Shown here: piece after piece, positions 6,237 to 13,732 of the stretch
Position numbering within the stretch: position 1 is the stretch's first letter
Layout: each line of letters opens with the position of its first letter
From: Lachnospiraceae bacterium
GTDB taxonomy: Bacteria > Bacillota > Clostridia > Lachnospirales > Lachnospiraceae
Direction: 5' to 3'
DNA: 32,955 nucleotides
Assembly: GCA_017395635.1 (NCBI GenBank)
Contig: JAFQOE010000054.1
Span: 1 to 32,955, forward strand
Notes under the pieces: model-generated
Told to the model about the DNA's origin: nothing
Databases searched by the model: none
Seen by the model: the letters and a program-made list of their open reading frames with translations, nothing else
Translations under genes and position numbers: made by a program

Positions 6237-7154
6237 TTATTCCGCATATTCTAAGCTCACGCATGCAATATAGGACTTACATGGACTTGCTATTTCTCCA
6301 TAAAATGTATATTCTTTTCCTTCCTCAAATATGCCAACATATAACTCCGGTGAATAGTGTATGTAATATATTTCCTCACCTTCTCCTACTAAAAGATAAT
6401 TATTATAATCATCTTCATAAATTCCAACAACTTCGGATGTCAACATCACCTTTTCACCTTGATTTAATTCCGCTTGCATTTCTTCGAATCCATATTCTCT
6501 ATATTCTGTTTTGTCTATAGAAAGATTTATTTCTTCTTTAGATACAACTTCTAGTATCTCATCCGCTGATACAGCACTTGAATCAAGATAGTATCTGTAG
6601 TTTCCTAACTCAACAACATCACTTTGAGAGTAACCATCATAACTATCAACCAACTCATTCAACAATGATGCTATTTTTTCATCACTTTCATGCGGATTAG
6701 TAGCTAACAATGTGCAATAAATAATTTCTTTTTTTGTAGTATTAGTACAATCATCTAATATATAAACAGAAAAACTCTTATTTACATAATCATTATTCCC
6801 CATAAATTGAACATAAGGATATGAAATCATATTAGGGTCAGAAGGACACAATGAAATCCTATAATATGTCCATTCTTCATCTCTATCATCTATGCCAATT
6901 TCTTCTCCTATCATAATATCATATTGCCCTTGTGAGAGAATATTATCGTATTGTTCAAACAATTCTGTAATATGACTTGGAACTGACTGTATGTCATCAT
7001 TCGAAACCTCTTCCGATTCCGTTACATCACTTTCATAAGTATATTCATTATTACTTTCATTCTCAATAGGCATACCATCTGTATGATTATTACATCCACT
7101 CAAAATACAAATCATAATTATTAATACAATTAGCTGTTTCCTTTTGTTTTCCAT
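6237..7154 (-). CDS. Cassette lipoprotein with C-terminal OB-like domain
   Basis: A 305-residue predicted lipoprotein. The signal peptide ends with the lipobox LSGC (Cys21) and an acidic Ser/Glu/Asn linker follows to about residue 58. The central region is rich in Tyr and Asp and has no recognised motif. Residues about 232-303 (KVMLTSEVVGIYEDDYNNYL ... EYTFYGEIAS) look like the tRNA_anti-like OB-fold module found in many Firmicute lipoproteins. It lies 38 bases downstream of the split membrane gene, in the same direction. The surface location is well supported; the role is unknown. A sensor or binding subunit for the membrane proteins of the cassette is only an inference. Confidence 0.75.
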   Translation of the reverse strand: MENKRKQLIVLIIMICILSGCNNHTDGMPIENESNNEYTYESDVTESEEVSNDDIQSVPSHITELFEQYDNILSQGQYDIMIGEEIGIDDRDEEWTYYRISLCPSDPNMISYPYVQFMGNNDYVNKSFSVYILDDCTNTTKKEIIYCTLLATNPHESDEKIASLLNELVDSYDGYSQSDVVELGNYRYYLDSSAVSADEILEVVSKEEINLSIDKTEYREYGFEEMQAELNQGEKVMLTSEVVGIYEDDYNNYLLVGEGEEIYYIHYSPELYVGIFEEGKEYTFYGEIASPCKSYIACVSLEYAE

Positions 7155-7192
7155 TCACTAATATCCTTCCTAATTTATTATATCTCTATTAA

Positions 7193-7522
7193 CTATTCAA
7201 ATAATTTCATAGCATCTTTAAAATCCGTTTTTCTAATTTTGACAATTTGTTCCTTCTTTTTGTCATCAATAAAAAGAAATTTAACATATTCAATATCCGT
7301 TCTTTTGTTTTCAATAATACATTGAACTTCTAAATCATATAACTCATCTCTCTTCAAAACTGGGCAATACAACACATTACATCCTATATCTGAAACAAAC
7401 GTTTTATTTAAATTCTTTACTTCAATATTAGGAGTAAAATAGATGTGCGCATCCACTTCATTGCTCATTGATTCAAACTTCACACGTACCTTAAATTCCG
7501 AAAGGAAAAAATCATTTTTCAA
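7193..7522 (-). CDS. Cassette membrane protein, 3' part (minus-one frame of the preceding gene)
   Basis: 109 codons from a TTG at 7522, but the frame is open further upstream and has no ribosome-binding site of its own. It reads smoothly from the preceding gene if the ribosome moves back one base at 7546-7552. Residues suggest beta-rich soluble structure (SEFKVRVKFESMSNEVDAHI, IGCNVLYCPVLKRDELYDL). I do not recognise a family. It is best read as the C-terminal soluble domain of a protein whose N-terminal membrane anchor is encoded at 7537-7749. Confidence 0.6.
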   Translation of the reverse strand: MKNDFFLSEFKVRVKFESMSNEVDAHIYFTPNIEVKNLNKTFVSDIGCNVLYCPVLKRDELYDLEVQCIIENKRTDIEYVKFLFIDDKKKEQIVKIRKTDFKDAMKLFE

Positions 7523-7536
7523 ACTAATACAACGTA

Positions 7537-7749
7537 TTAAATTATAAAATTTGTGCCATTCACCTCTTTTACCAATCCCGCTTCGAAGGGCATACGGTAT
7601 AGATATTTACCATTTTCTAACCAATCATATTTTAGAATTTTACATAAAATCTGAGGTTTTCTAAATTTTTCAACAATAATAGGCAACCATGCACATGCAC
7701 CTAATATTGAAATCACTAAAGTCATATTATCTTTTGTAAAGAAATCCAT
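7537..7749 (-). CDS. Cassette membrane protein, 5' part with N-terminal membrane anchor
   Basis: The ATG at 7749 is preferred over the one at 7755 because AAGG stands 7 bases before it. The 70-residue product begins MDFFTKDN, has one membrane segment at about 9-27 (TLVISILGACAWLPIIV) and then a basic turn and KYDWLENGKYLYRMPFEAG. The frame stops at TAA 7537-7539. Seven bases earlier lies the heptamer A AAT TTT (complement of 7546-7552), a slippery X-XXY-YYZ site in the reading phase. A -1 shift there gives an unbroken protein of about 185 residues ending at 7193. Programmed shifting, a one-base deletion or a sequencing error are the options. Confidence 0.6.
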   Translation of the reverse strand: MDFFTKDNMTLVISILGACAWLPIIVEKFRKPQILCKILKYDWLENGKYLYRMPFEAGLVKEVNGTNFII

Positions 7750-7785
7750 AGCCATACCTTCTTTCTACTAAAACACATCTTAAAA

Positions 7786-8160
7786 TTAAAAATCCACACT
7801 ATCCTGAATGTCTTCTACAAAACTTTCCATAATATCATCAATTTTATTTACTTTTCTTTCTGCAAGTCTATACAATCTCCATAAATCGGTACTTTTATCT
7901 AAATCTTCTTCTACAATCATACTTAACCTATTATAGTTATCATCACATATTGATAACATACAACTTGCTGTTGTCAATTCTTCTCCATAGCTGTCATATT
8001 CAATTGTATTACATTTTTCCAAAACTAGTTTTTTATCACCTTTTTCAAGATAAAATGGTTGATAAGAAGAATATAATTTTTTCGATTGAGCTGGTTTCCA
8101 TTCCAATATTTCTTCTTTTGTTCCTTTTATTAATTTTCTTATAAACTTATCATTTTCCAT
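7786..8160 (-). CDS. Cassette protein of 124 residues, unknown
   Basis: A soluble acidic protein without signal peptide or membrane segment. It opens with FIRKLIKGTKEEILEWKP, has a central beta-rich part (KKLYSSYQPFYLEKGDKKLV) and ends with a helix, LWRLYRLAERKVNKIDDIMESF. This order (short helix, strand pairs, then a LYRLY-like helix with a FxDSFL-type end) recalls a widespread uncharacterised Firmicute family, but I cannot name it. AAGGAG lies about 9 bases before the ATG. Gaps to its neighbours are 14 and about 36 bases, so it is cotranscribed with two membrane proteins. Confidence 0.7.
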   Translation of the reverse strand: MENDKFIRKLIKGTKEEILEWKPAQSKKLYSSYQPFYLEKGDKKLVLEKCNTIEYDSYGEELTTASCMLSICDDNYNRLSMIVEEDLDKSTDLWRLYRLAERKVNKIDDIMESFVEDIQDSVDF

Positions 8161-8174
8161 ACGAATTCTCCTTC

Positions 8175-8609
8175 TTAACCTAAATATGTTTCTTTATATT
8201 CTAAATCTCCAATCACCTTATTTAACTCTGTAATAAGAACTTGTTTATTAATAATAACATCATGGATGTTTTTTTCTAATTCTTTTTTCAAGCTTTTAAT
8301 ATTCCTTCTCGTTTTCGCATCAAAAAATATTGAATAATGTTCCAATATTGCAATCTGACGATTTACTTCTCCTATCAATTTCTCATCTAGCACATCATCT
8401 TTTGTTATAGAATCAAGTATTCCCACAAAATTTTTCTTTGATTGTTTTTTAACTCGCTCATAGTTATCATGTTTTAACAGATTTCTTATATTACTTTTTA
8501 TTTGTCCCGTTCTATAATACGTAAAAAAAGAAAAAATCAAACCAATAATACTAATCAATCCTCCATAAAAATTCAACCAGTTATTAAAATCATCCCATAA
8601 TTCTTTCAT
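8175..8609 (-). CDS. Cassette membrane-anchored helical protein, unknown
   Basis: 144 residues with one N-terminal membrane segment (about 14-32, FYGGLISIIGLIFSFFTYY) and a charged, helical cytoplasmic part. The latter has a basic stretch after the membrane (IKSNIRNLLKHDNYERVKKQ) and a long Lys/Glu-rich helix (about 96-140). The start overlaps in an ATGA the stop of the upstream zinc-ribbon frame read through its TGA, which shows the original coupling. AAGGAG is present upstream. No enzymatic motif is seen. Many defence and signalling operons carry such anchored helical proteins, but no assignment is possible here. Confidence 0.7.
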   Translation of the reverse strand: MKELWDDFNNWLNFYGGLISIIGLIFSFFTYYRTGQIKSNIRNLLKHDNYERVKKQSKKNFVGILDSITKDDVLDEKLIGEVNRQIAILEHYSIFFDAKTRRNIKSLKKELEKNIHDVIINKQVLITELNKVIGDLEYKETYLG

Positions 8610-8815
8610 AACATTATCTCCTTGTTCAATAATATATTTTTAAATTTTGAACAATTTATATTTATTTCATAGTAACATCCTTGCCTTAACATTTCTAATT
8701 TACCATTAAAATTATTCAAATCTTCATATCCTTTTCAATTAACACACCTCTGTTCTTCAGATTCAGGAATAATCATCACCATTTTATTGCATTTCTTACA
8801 CTTAAATTTAATCAT
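8606..8815 (-). pseudogene. Small zinc-ribbon ORF interrupted by an in-frame TGA at codon 27
   Basis: A 70-codon frame from ATG 8815 to TGA 8606-8608. Its start overlaps the upstream stop (TAATG) and its end overlaps the next start (ATGA), so the full frame fits the operon exactly. Residues 6 and 9 are CKKC; residues 24-26 are CVN and codon 27 is TGA (8735-8737), the place where the second CxxC would put a cysteine. TGA differs by one base from TGT and TGC. The frame after it, from KGYEDLNNFNGKLEML on, stays open. Either a nonsense mutation of a zinc-ribbon gene, a sequencing error or, less likely, recoding. Without read-through only 26 residues are made. Confidence 0.65.
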
Positions 8816-9762
8816 TATATTTCTCCAATCTCATCCAAATCAATCTCTGAAATGGCAATACAATCCATTTTTTCAATATTCAAATATATTCTATCATATT
8901 TTTTATCAATGTTTTTTGAGGACAAAACATATATAAATCTCTCTTTCCCTCTACTTGCATTTAAAATGTTAACTTTACTTGCTTTTCCATACTGGCAACC
9001 CTCTATCATCTTTTTGCCTATTACGCATTTTACCCTTTTCTCCGAACCATTAAATTTTTCAGAAAAAACTAAATCATATCCTCCATCTTCTCTCAAATAA
9101 ACTCTACCTTTTCCGTAATAAACATAATGATTCTTGTCTTTATCTGTCGTTTCTGCCTCGTTATTTATTCTTTTAAATAATTTGTTTAATGGATATGGAT
9201 ATTTTCTACCTTTTCCAAAATCAATTTCAACCACATCCTTATCAGTTGTATTCTCTTTATAAGAACGAATATAATACCATATCAAAGAATTGAGCCAATA
9301 ATAATTTGATTGACTATTTTTTCTTCTCTCAACCGCTCGCTTTTTTTCTTCTTTGTATTCAATTTCATTATTAATACATTCTATTGAATCTTTATGTTTA
9401 ATTATTCTATGATTTTCTGGTCTTTCTAGATGAAAACATACTCTTCTACCTATATCAGTATTTTTCTTACATTCCATTCTATTTTTTTCTCTTTTATCAT
9501 CTTTTTCTTCATATTCCTTATACACTTCACAAAAAAGACTATGCATGTTTTCTCGATTTGCCATAATAAAATGAGGATTTACTTTTCTTTTATCCGCAAA
9601 AGTATCCATATTTTTACAAGTAATTTTTGCATCACAACTATTATCAATACACTCAAACGCTCTCTTATCTTTCAATCTACCTTCTAACCATAATTCATTT
9701 GCCTCCATGGCATCTAGGACTTTTCCTAGTTCTAAACTATATGCCAATTCTATTTTTGCCAT
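8815..9762 (-). CDS. Cassette protein with CoiA-like N-terminal zinc site, unknown
   Basis: 315 residues from the ATG at 9762, with GAGGTG 7 bases before it; an upstream TTG at 9777 overlaps this ribosome-binding site and is unlikely as a start. The N-terminal part shows a likely zinc site: Cys38, Cys43 and perhaps Cys49, then HF at 64-65 and H-x3-C at 74-78. This resembles the C..C, HF, H..C pattern at the front of CoiA-type nuclease-associated proteins. Residues about 85-160 are highly charged and helical; about 185-315 is beta-rich with DVVEIDFGKGRKYPYPLNKL. No catalytic motif is certain. It is the first gene of the cassette and shares a TAATG overlap with the next. Confidence 0.7.
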   Translation of the reverse strand: MAKIELAYSLELGKVLDAMEANELWLEGRLKDKRAFECIDNSCDAKITCKNMDTFADKRKVNPHFIMANRENMHSLFCEVYKEYEEKDDKREKNRMECKKNTDIGRRVCFHLERPENHRIIKHKDSIECINNEIEYKEEKKRAVERRKNSQSNYYWLNSLIWYYIRSYKENTTDKDVVEIDFGKGRKYPYPLNKLFKRINNEAETTDKDKNHYVYYGKGRVYLREDGGYDLVFSEKFNGSEKRVKCVIGKKMIEGCQYGKASKVNILNASRGKERFIYVLSSKNIDKKYDRIYLNIEKMDCIAISEIDLDEIGEI

Positions 9763-9797
9763 AATCCACCACCTCAATTTACATTAGTATTATTCAT

Positions 9798-9837
9798 ATT
9801 ATATAATGCCCTATATCAGCCACATAAACTGATATAG
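9798..9837 (-). promoter_or_regulatory. Candidate cassette promoter with palindrome over the -35 region
   Basis: On the minus strand TATAAT (complement of 9798-9803) lies about 35 bases before the first cassette start. No good -35 is present. Instead a perfect 9-bp inverted repeat CTATATCAG/CTGATATAG (9811-9819 and 9829-9837, 9-base loop) occupies that region, consistent with an operator. The same hairpin also lies after the prfA stop and could act as a weak terminator for it. Confidence 0.45.
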
Positions 9838-9840
9838 AGC

Positions 9841-9880
9841 ATCTCACTTTTACATCTCACTATCCGATTTTCAATCTCAC
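9841..9880. repeat. Three direct copies of ATCTCAC
   Basis: ATCTCAC occurs at 9841-9847, 9854-9860 and 9874-9880, between the prfA stop and the cassette promoter. Read on the minus strand they are GTGAGAT repeats upstream of the palindrome. They could be regulator sites; with only 7 bases each, chance is not excluded. Confidence 0.35.
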
Positions 9881-9892
9881 ACCAAAATTTAC

Positions 9893-10966
9893 TTAGTCTT
9901 CATTCATCTTCGCCAACTTAGCCGCCTGATCCGCTGCTGTCAAGCTATCAATAATCTCATCCAAATCACCATTCATTACCTGGTCAAGCTTATGAAGTGT
10001 AAGCTTAATTCTGTGATCAGTTACACGTCCCTGTGGGAAGTTATAGGTACGAATTTTCTCAGAACGGTCACCGGTACCAACCTGGCTCTTACGAAGCTCT
10101 GCCTCTGCATCATGAGCTTTCTGTAACTCTAAGTCATAAAGTTTTGCACGAAGAACTTTAATGGCTTTATCCTTGTTCTTAAGCTGTGATTTCTCATCCT
10201 GACAAGAAATAACAATACCGGTTGGGATATGTGTCAAACGAACTGCAGAGTCTGTTGTGTTAACGCACTGTCCACCATTACCGGAAGCACGGAATACATC
10301 AAATCTACAATCATTCATATCAAGCTCAAAATCCACTTCCTCAGCTTCAGGCATAATTGCCACTGTAATAGTTGAGGTATGAATACGTCCACCGGACTCT
10401 GTCTCTGGTACACGCTGTACACGGTGTACACCACTTTCGTATTTCAAACGTGAAAATGCACCCTTACCGTTAATCATGAAGGAACACTCTTTAAAGCCAC
10501 CGATTCCGTTCTCATTTACACTGATTAACTCAGTCTTCCAACGCATTTTATCTGCATACTTCTGGAACATTCTGAATACTTCTGCAGCAAATAATGCAGA
10601 CTCATCACCACCTGCTCCGGCACGAAGCTCTACTACTACGTTCTTATCGTCGTTAGGGTCTTTAGGAAGTAAGAGAATCTTAAGCTCCTGTTCGATGCGC
10701 TCCACTGCAGCCTTTGACTCATTCAACTCTTCCTTCGCAAGCTCACGCATTTCTTCATCTTTTTCTTCCTCAAGCATTAATAAGCTGTCTTCAATCGCCT
10801 GCTTAGCAGCCAAATACTCTCTGTATTTATCTGCAATCGGCCCAAGTTCACTCTGCTCTTTCATCAATGCTGTATATTTTTCCTGATTGTTCAACACATC
10901 CGGATCACTCAACTGCTCTAACACCGATTCATAACGTGCCAATATATCTTCTAACTTATCAAACAT
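9893..10966 (-). CDS. prfA: Peptide chain release factor 1
   Basis: A 357-residue RF1 that reads UAA and UAG. The anticodon-like tripeptide is PET at 187-189 ([14 protein letters not shown]), the RF1-type PxT rather than the RF2 SPF. The catalytic GGQ is at 231-233 in [17 protein letters not shown]; the Gln is the methylation target of PrmC. The change from the usual GAGGQHVN to GNGGQCVN is at flanking positions only. Length and domain order (helical domain 1, about 1-95; codon recognition and GGQ domains after) are normal. It lies 66 bases after prmC, so they probably share a transcript. Confidence 0.97.
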   Translation of the reverse strand: MFDKLEDILARYESVLEQLSDPDVLNNQEKYTALMKEQSELGPIADKYREYLAAKQAIEDSLLMLEEEKDEEMRELAKEELNESKAAVERIEQELKILLLPKDPNDDKNVVVELRAGAGGDESALFAAEVFRMFQKYADKMRWKTELISVNENGIGGFKECSFMINGKGAFSRLKYESGVHRVQRVPETESGGRIHTSTITVAIMPEAEEVDFELDMNDCRFDVFRASGNGGQCVNTTDSAVRLTHIPTGIVISCQDEKSQLKNKDKAIKVLRAKLYDLELQKAHDAEAELRKSQVGTGDRSEKIRTYNFPQGRVTDHRIKLTLHKLDQVMNGDLDEIIDSLTAADQAAKLAKMNED

Positions 10967-11032
10967 ATCTGATTCCTCTCTTTTTTCTTAATTATATAAG
11001 TGCGATTCCATTCCAACATTATATCAGCCCCG

Positions 11033-11875
11033 CTAGAGATGTCCATACACAACTCGGTCTAAGCCTGCATAATCTTTCTTCACATGCACATCCTGAAAGC
11101 CAAGTTCTGTCATTTTCTTAGAAACAGCTTCGCCCTGATTATAACCAATCTCAAACAACAACCAACCACCGACATTCAAATGACTTGGTGCTTCTTCTAT
11201 AATTTGATTATAGAAATCCATCCCCTCTTTGCCACCATCTAATGCCAACATCGGTTCATATTCTTTGACCTCCGGCATAAGAGTATCAATCACTCTGCTC
11301 TCAATGTACGGGGGATTACTGACAATCATATTCTGCTTTTCGTTAATCCCTGCAAACAGGCTATCGCAGACAACCTTTGCCTTCACATCATGACGTTCCA
11401 AATTCTTCCTCGTAACATCCAACGCAGCTTTAGACACATCTGACAAGGTCAAATCAATATCATTATGATAAAGTTTCAATGATATTCCAATGCAACCTGA
11501 ACCACAGCACAAATCTAACACTTTATAGGCATTCGTCGACACTTGTTCTAACACATCATTGGCGATTTCTACTAATATTTCTGTGTCATTTCGCGGAATT
11601 AATACATTCTCATTGACACAAAATGTATAATCCATAAAATGCGCATATCCCAACAAATACTGTAATGGATAATGTTTACAGCGCTCATCAATTAAACGAA
11701 GATACTCTGTTTCCTTTTCCAAGGAAACCTCTTCATCCGGATTCATCAGCATAAACATGTAATTACAACCCAGAACCTCTTCCAACAACACTTTGCGCTC
11801 ATACTTTGCATATTCATTGCCGGCACTCTCTAATTTTTCTTTTCCAATATTCAGCAATTCCTGAATAGTTGCCAT
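11033..11875 (-). CDS. prmC: Release factor glutamine N5-methyltransferase
   Basis: A 280-residue class I methyltransferase. The N-terminal helical bundle (about 1-75) binds the release factor. SAM motif I is VLDLCCGSGCIG at about 119-130, PRNDTE at 94-99 corresponds to the conserved PRPDTE loop, and the catalytic NPPY is at 187-190. It methylates the GGQ glutamine of RF1 and RF2; the RF1 gene follows directly. Its start is only 3 bases after the yqhQ stop, showing tight coupling. Confidence 0.96.
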   Translation of the reverse strand: MATIQELLNIGKEKLESAGNEYAKYERKVLLEEVLGCNYMFMLMNPDEEVSLEKETEYLRLIDERCKHYPLQYLLGYAHFMDYTFCVNENVLIPRNDTEILVEIANDVLEQVSTNAYKVLDLCCGSGCIGISLKLYHNDIDLTLSDVSKAALDVTRKNLERHDVKAKVVCDSLFAGINEKQNMIVSNPPYIESRVIDTLMPEVKEYEPMLALDGGKEGMDFYNQIIEEAPSHLNVGGWLLFEIGYNQGEAVSKKMTELGFQDVHVKKDYAGLDRVVYGHL

Positions 11876-11878
11876 AAT

Positions 11879-13273
11879 TTATTCCTCATCCGTAGATACT
11901 TCAATAAATTCTTCTACCGTTTCATTCTCATCATCTGCTTTTTCATCAGAAGCAGTGGATTTTTTCTCATCCTTAGCGACTACTTTAGAATCTTCCTTCT
12001 TTTCTTCCTCTGCCTTATCTGACATATATACTTTATCCGCTTCCTCTACTACCTCAACATCTGCTGTTTCATTCTTCGTAGCATCATCAGATTCATCTGT
12101 ATCCAAAATCATTTCAATTGCTTCTTCGATTTCTTCCTCCATCTCATCCGAAATCTCTTCTTCATAGATTACTTCTTCATATACCTCTTCGTAAACTTCC
12201 TCGTAATCCTCGTTATCCGTGCTCGCTACGGTAGACATTGAATCTTCATCCTCAACATCCTTCTCTCCTTCTTCCACGGCTTCTGATTTATCACCCTTTA
12301 CAGACTTATCTGCATTTTTCTTCTTTCCAAGTCCCTGCGCCTCATTAACAGCATCCACATACTGCTTTCCATAAAGTACAGACTCTACGGAAATAATAGC
12401 AACTTGAATCATTTCTTCTTCCGGCTCTTTTGTAGTCAATTTCTGAATCCACATTCCCGGTTTACTTAAAATGTTCATCACTGCGTTATCTGTTCTTCCT
12501 GCAAGTCGGATAAACTCATAGGAAACTCCTGCAACAACAGGAATCAAAAGCAAACGCAACAAGAAACGTAACCACATCTGATCGGCTGTAATAAACATAA
12601 ATATCACAATACTAACTACCATAACGATAAACAAAAAGCTTGTACCACAACGCTTATGATATCGGGAATGCTTTGCAACATTTTCCGGGGTTAAATCATC
12701 ACCGGCTTCATAACAGTTGATGGTCTTGTGTTCCGCACCGTGATACATAAACACACGTTTAATATCTTCCATCTGCGATATTAAAACCACATATATAATA
12801 AAAATAGCAAGTCGGATAATACCTTCGATTAAAGATAATAAAATACGACTATCCAGCCATTTTCCAATAAACTCACCAATTGCAGCCGGCAACAACATGA
12901 ACAAACCAATTGCTAGGATAATGGACAAACACAATGTCAAACCTACAATTACACTTTCAGCCTTTTCCTTAAATATGTCCTTGATTAGTTTATCCGCCTT
13001 TGTCTCTTCTTCCTCTTCCTCATAAAAAGACGAAGAATAACTCAAGGTCTTCATGCCTACCACCATAGACTCCATAAAATTAACCACTCCACGAACAAAT
13101 GGAATACGTGCCCATGCATGTTTTTCGCCAAATGCTTTGCATTTGTGTAATACTACTTCAATTTTTTTATCCGGTTTACGGATTGCTACTGAATAGCTCT
13201 CCTTACCTTTCATCATAACACCCTCAATTACAGCCTGACCGCCAAGGGTTCCTTTTGGTAATCTATTTTCCAT
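11879..13273 (-). CDS. YqhQ-type DUF1385 membrane protein with long acidic tail
   Basis: 464 residues. Residues 1-300 are the conserved DUF1385 part, opening with LGGQAVIEGVMMKGKESYSV and holding HGAEHKTINCYEAGDDLTP. Membrane segments lie at about 107-140, 146-168 and 211-260. The family usually ends near residue 310. Here about 150 residues follow that are strongly acidic, with a YEEVYEEVYEEVIYEEE repeat at about 355-371. The gene sits in the usual Clostridia order rpmE-yqhQ-prmC-prfA. The molecular role of the family is unknown. GAGGT lies 8 bases before the ATG. Confidence 0.9.
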   Translation of the reverse strand: MENRLPKGTLGGQAVIEGVMMKGKESYSVAIRKPDKKIEVVLHKCKAFGEKHAWARIPFVRGVVNFMESMVVGMKTLSYSSSFYEEEEEETKADKLIKDIFKEKAESVIVGLTLCLSIILAIGLFMLLPAAIGEFIGKWLDSRILLSLIEGIIRLAIFIIYVVLISQMEDIKRVFMYHGAEHKTINCYEAGDDLTPENVAKHSRYHKRCGTSFLFIVMVVSIVIFMFITADQMWLRFLLRLLLIPVVAGVSYEFIRLAGRTDNAVMNILSKPGMWIQKLTTKEPEEEMIQVAIISVESVLYGKQYVDAVNEAQGLGKKKNADKSVKGDKSEAVEEGEKDVEDEDSMSTVASTDNEDYEEVYEEVYEEVIYEEEISDEMEEEIEEAIEMILDTDESDDATKNETADVEVVEEADKVYMSDKAEEEKKEDSKVVAKDEKKSTASDEKADDENETVEEFIEVSTDEE

Positions 13274-13330
13274 AATCTATACCTCAAATCTATCTATAAA
13301 ACTTATATATAAGTCTCCAATATCTACTCA

Positions 13331-13336
13331 ATTATA
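13331..13336 (-). promoter_or_regulatory. -10 box for yqhQ-prmC-prfA
   Basis: TATAAT on the minus strand, about 58 bases before the yqhQ start and just past the rpmE terminator. The matching -35 region falls inside the terminator hairpin and is poor, so activity is uncertain. Confidence 0.35.
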
Positions 13337-13339
13337 ACG

Positions 13340-13371
13340 CATAAAGGGTTGAGATTATTCAATCTCAACCC
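13340..13371 (-). terminator. Terminator after rpmE
   Basis: GGGTTGAGATT (13346-13356) and AATCTCAACCC (13361-13371) make a perfect 11-bp stem with a 4-base loop, 10 bases past the rpmE stop. On the minus strand it is followed by TTTATG, a short U-tract. Confidence 0.7.
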
Positions 13372-13381
13372 CATAATGTTC

Positions 13382-13591
13382 TTAATCTGCCTGATTAACT
13401 CCGTATTTACGATTGAACTTATCGATACGACCACGAGCCTGTGCAGCCTTCTGCTGACCTGTATAGAAAGAATGACACTTAGAACAAATTTCTACGTGAA
13501 TCTCTTCCTTTGTAGAACCAGTTACAAACTCGTTACCACAGTTACAAACAACCTTTGCCTGATAATAATTTGGATGAATTGCTTCTCTCAT
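13382..13591 (-). CDS. rpmE: Ribosomal protein bL31, zinc-binding form
   Basis: 69 residues, opening [20 protein letters not shown]. Cys16, Cys18, Cys36 and Cys39 form the zinc site of the C+ type; zinc-free paralogues lack these. It is placed directly after rho, as in most Firmicutes, with its own promoter in the 141-base gap and a terminator behind it. GAGAGGTG lies 8 bases before the ATG. Confidence 0.97.
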   Translation of the reverse strand: MREAIHPNYYQAKVVCNCGNEFVTGSTKEEIHVEICSKCHSFYTGQQKAAQARGRIDKFNRKYGVNQAD

Positions 13592-13686
13592 CTTCTTACA
13601 CCTCTCTAAATATATTGGCAGATTCCAACCCGCCTAAATTAACAATTTCATAACTACTCCATACTGAATAGTTACACAACTTCTAC

Positions 13687-13715
13687 ATATTAACATATGC
13701 TATATATGATTGCAA
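13687..13715 (-). promoter_or_regulatory. rpmE promoter
   Basis: Minus-strand TTGCAA (13710-13715), 17-base spacer and TAATAT (complement of 13687-13692), located between the rho stop and rpmE. Confidence 0.55.
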
Positions 13716-13732
13716 GCATTTTTTCTTACTAT

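Noticed and set aside
8735..8737. Selenocysteine codon in the zinc-ribbon ORF
   Set aside because: TGA sits at a Cys-like position, but no bacterial SECIS-like stem-loop is evident in the next 40 bases and zinc ribbons do not normally use selenocysteine. A nonsense change is simpler; kept only as an alternative.
10266..10283. Altered GGQ loop (GNGGQC) as a defective release factor
   Set aside because: GGQ itself and the PxT motif are intact, and the substitutions are at flanking positions, so function should be normal.
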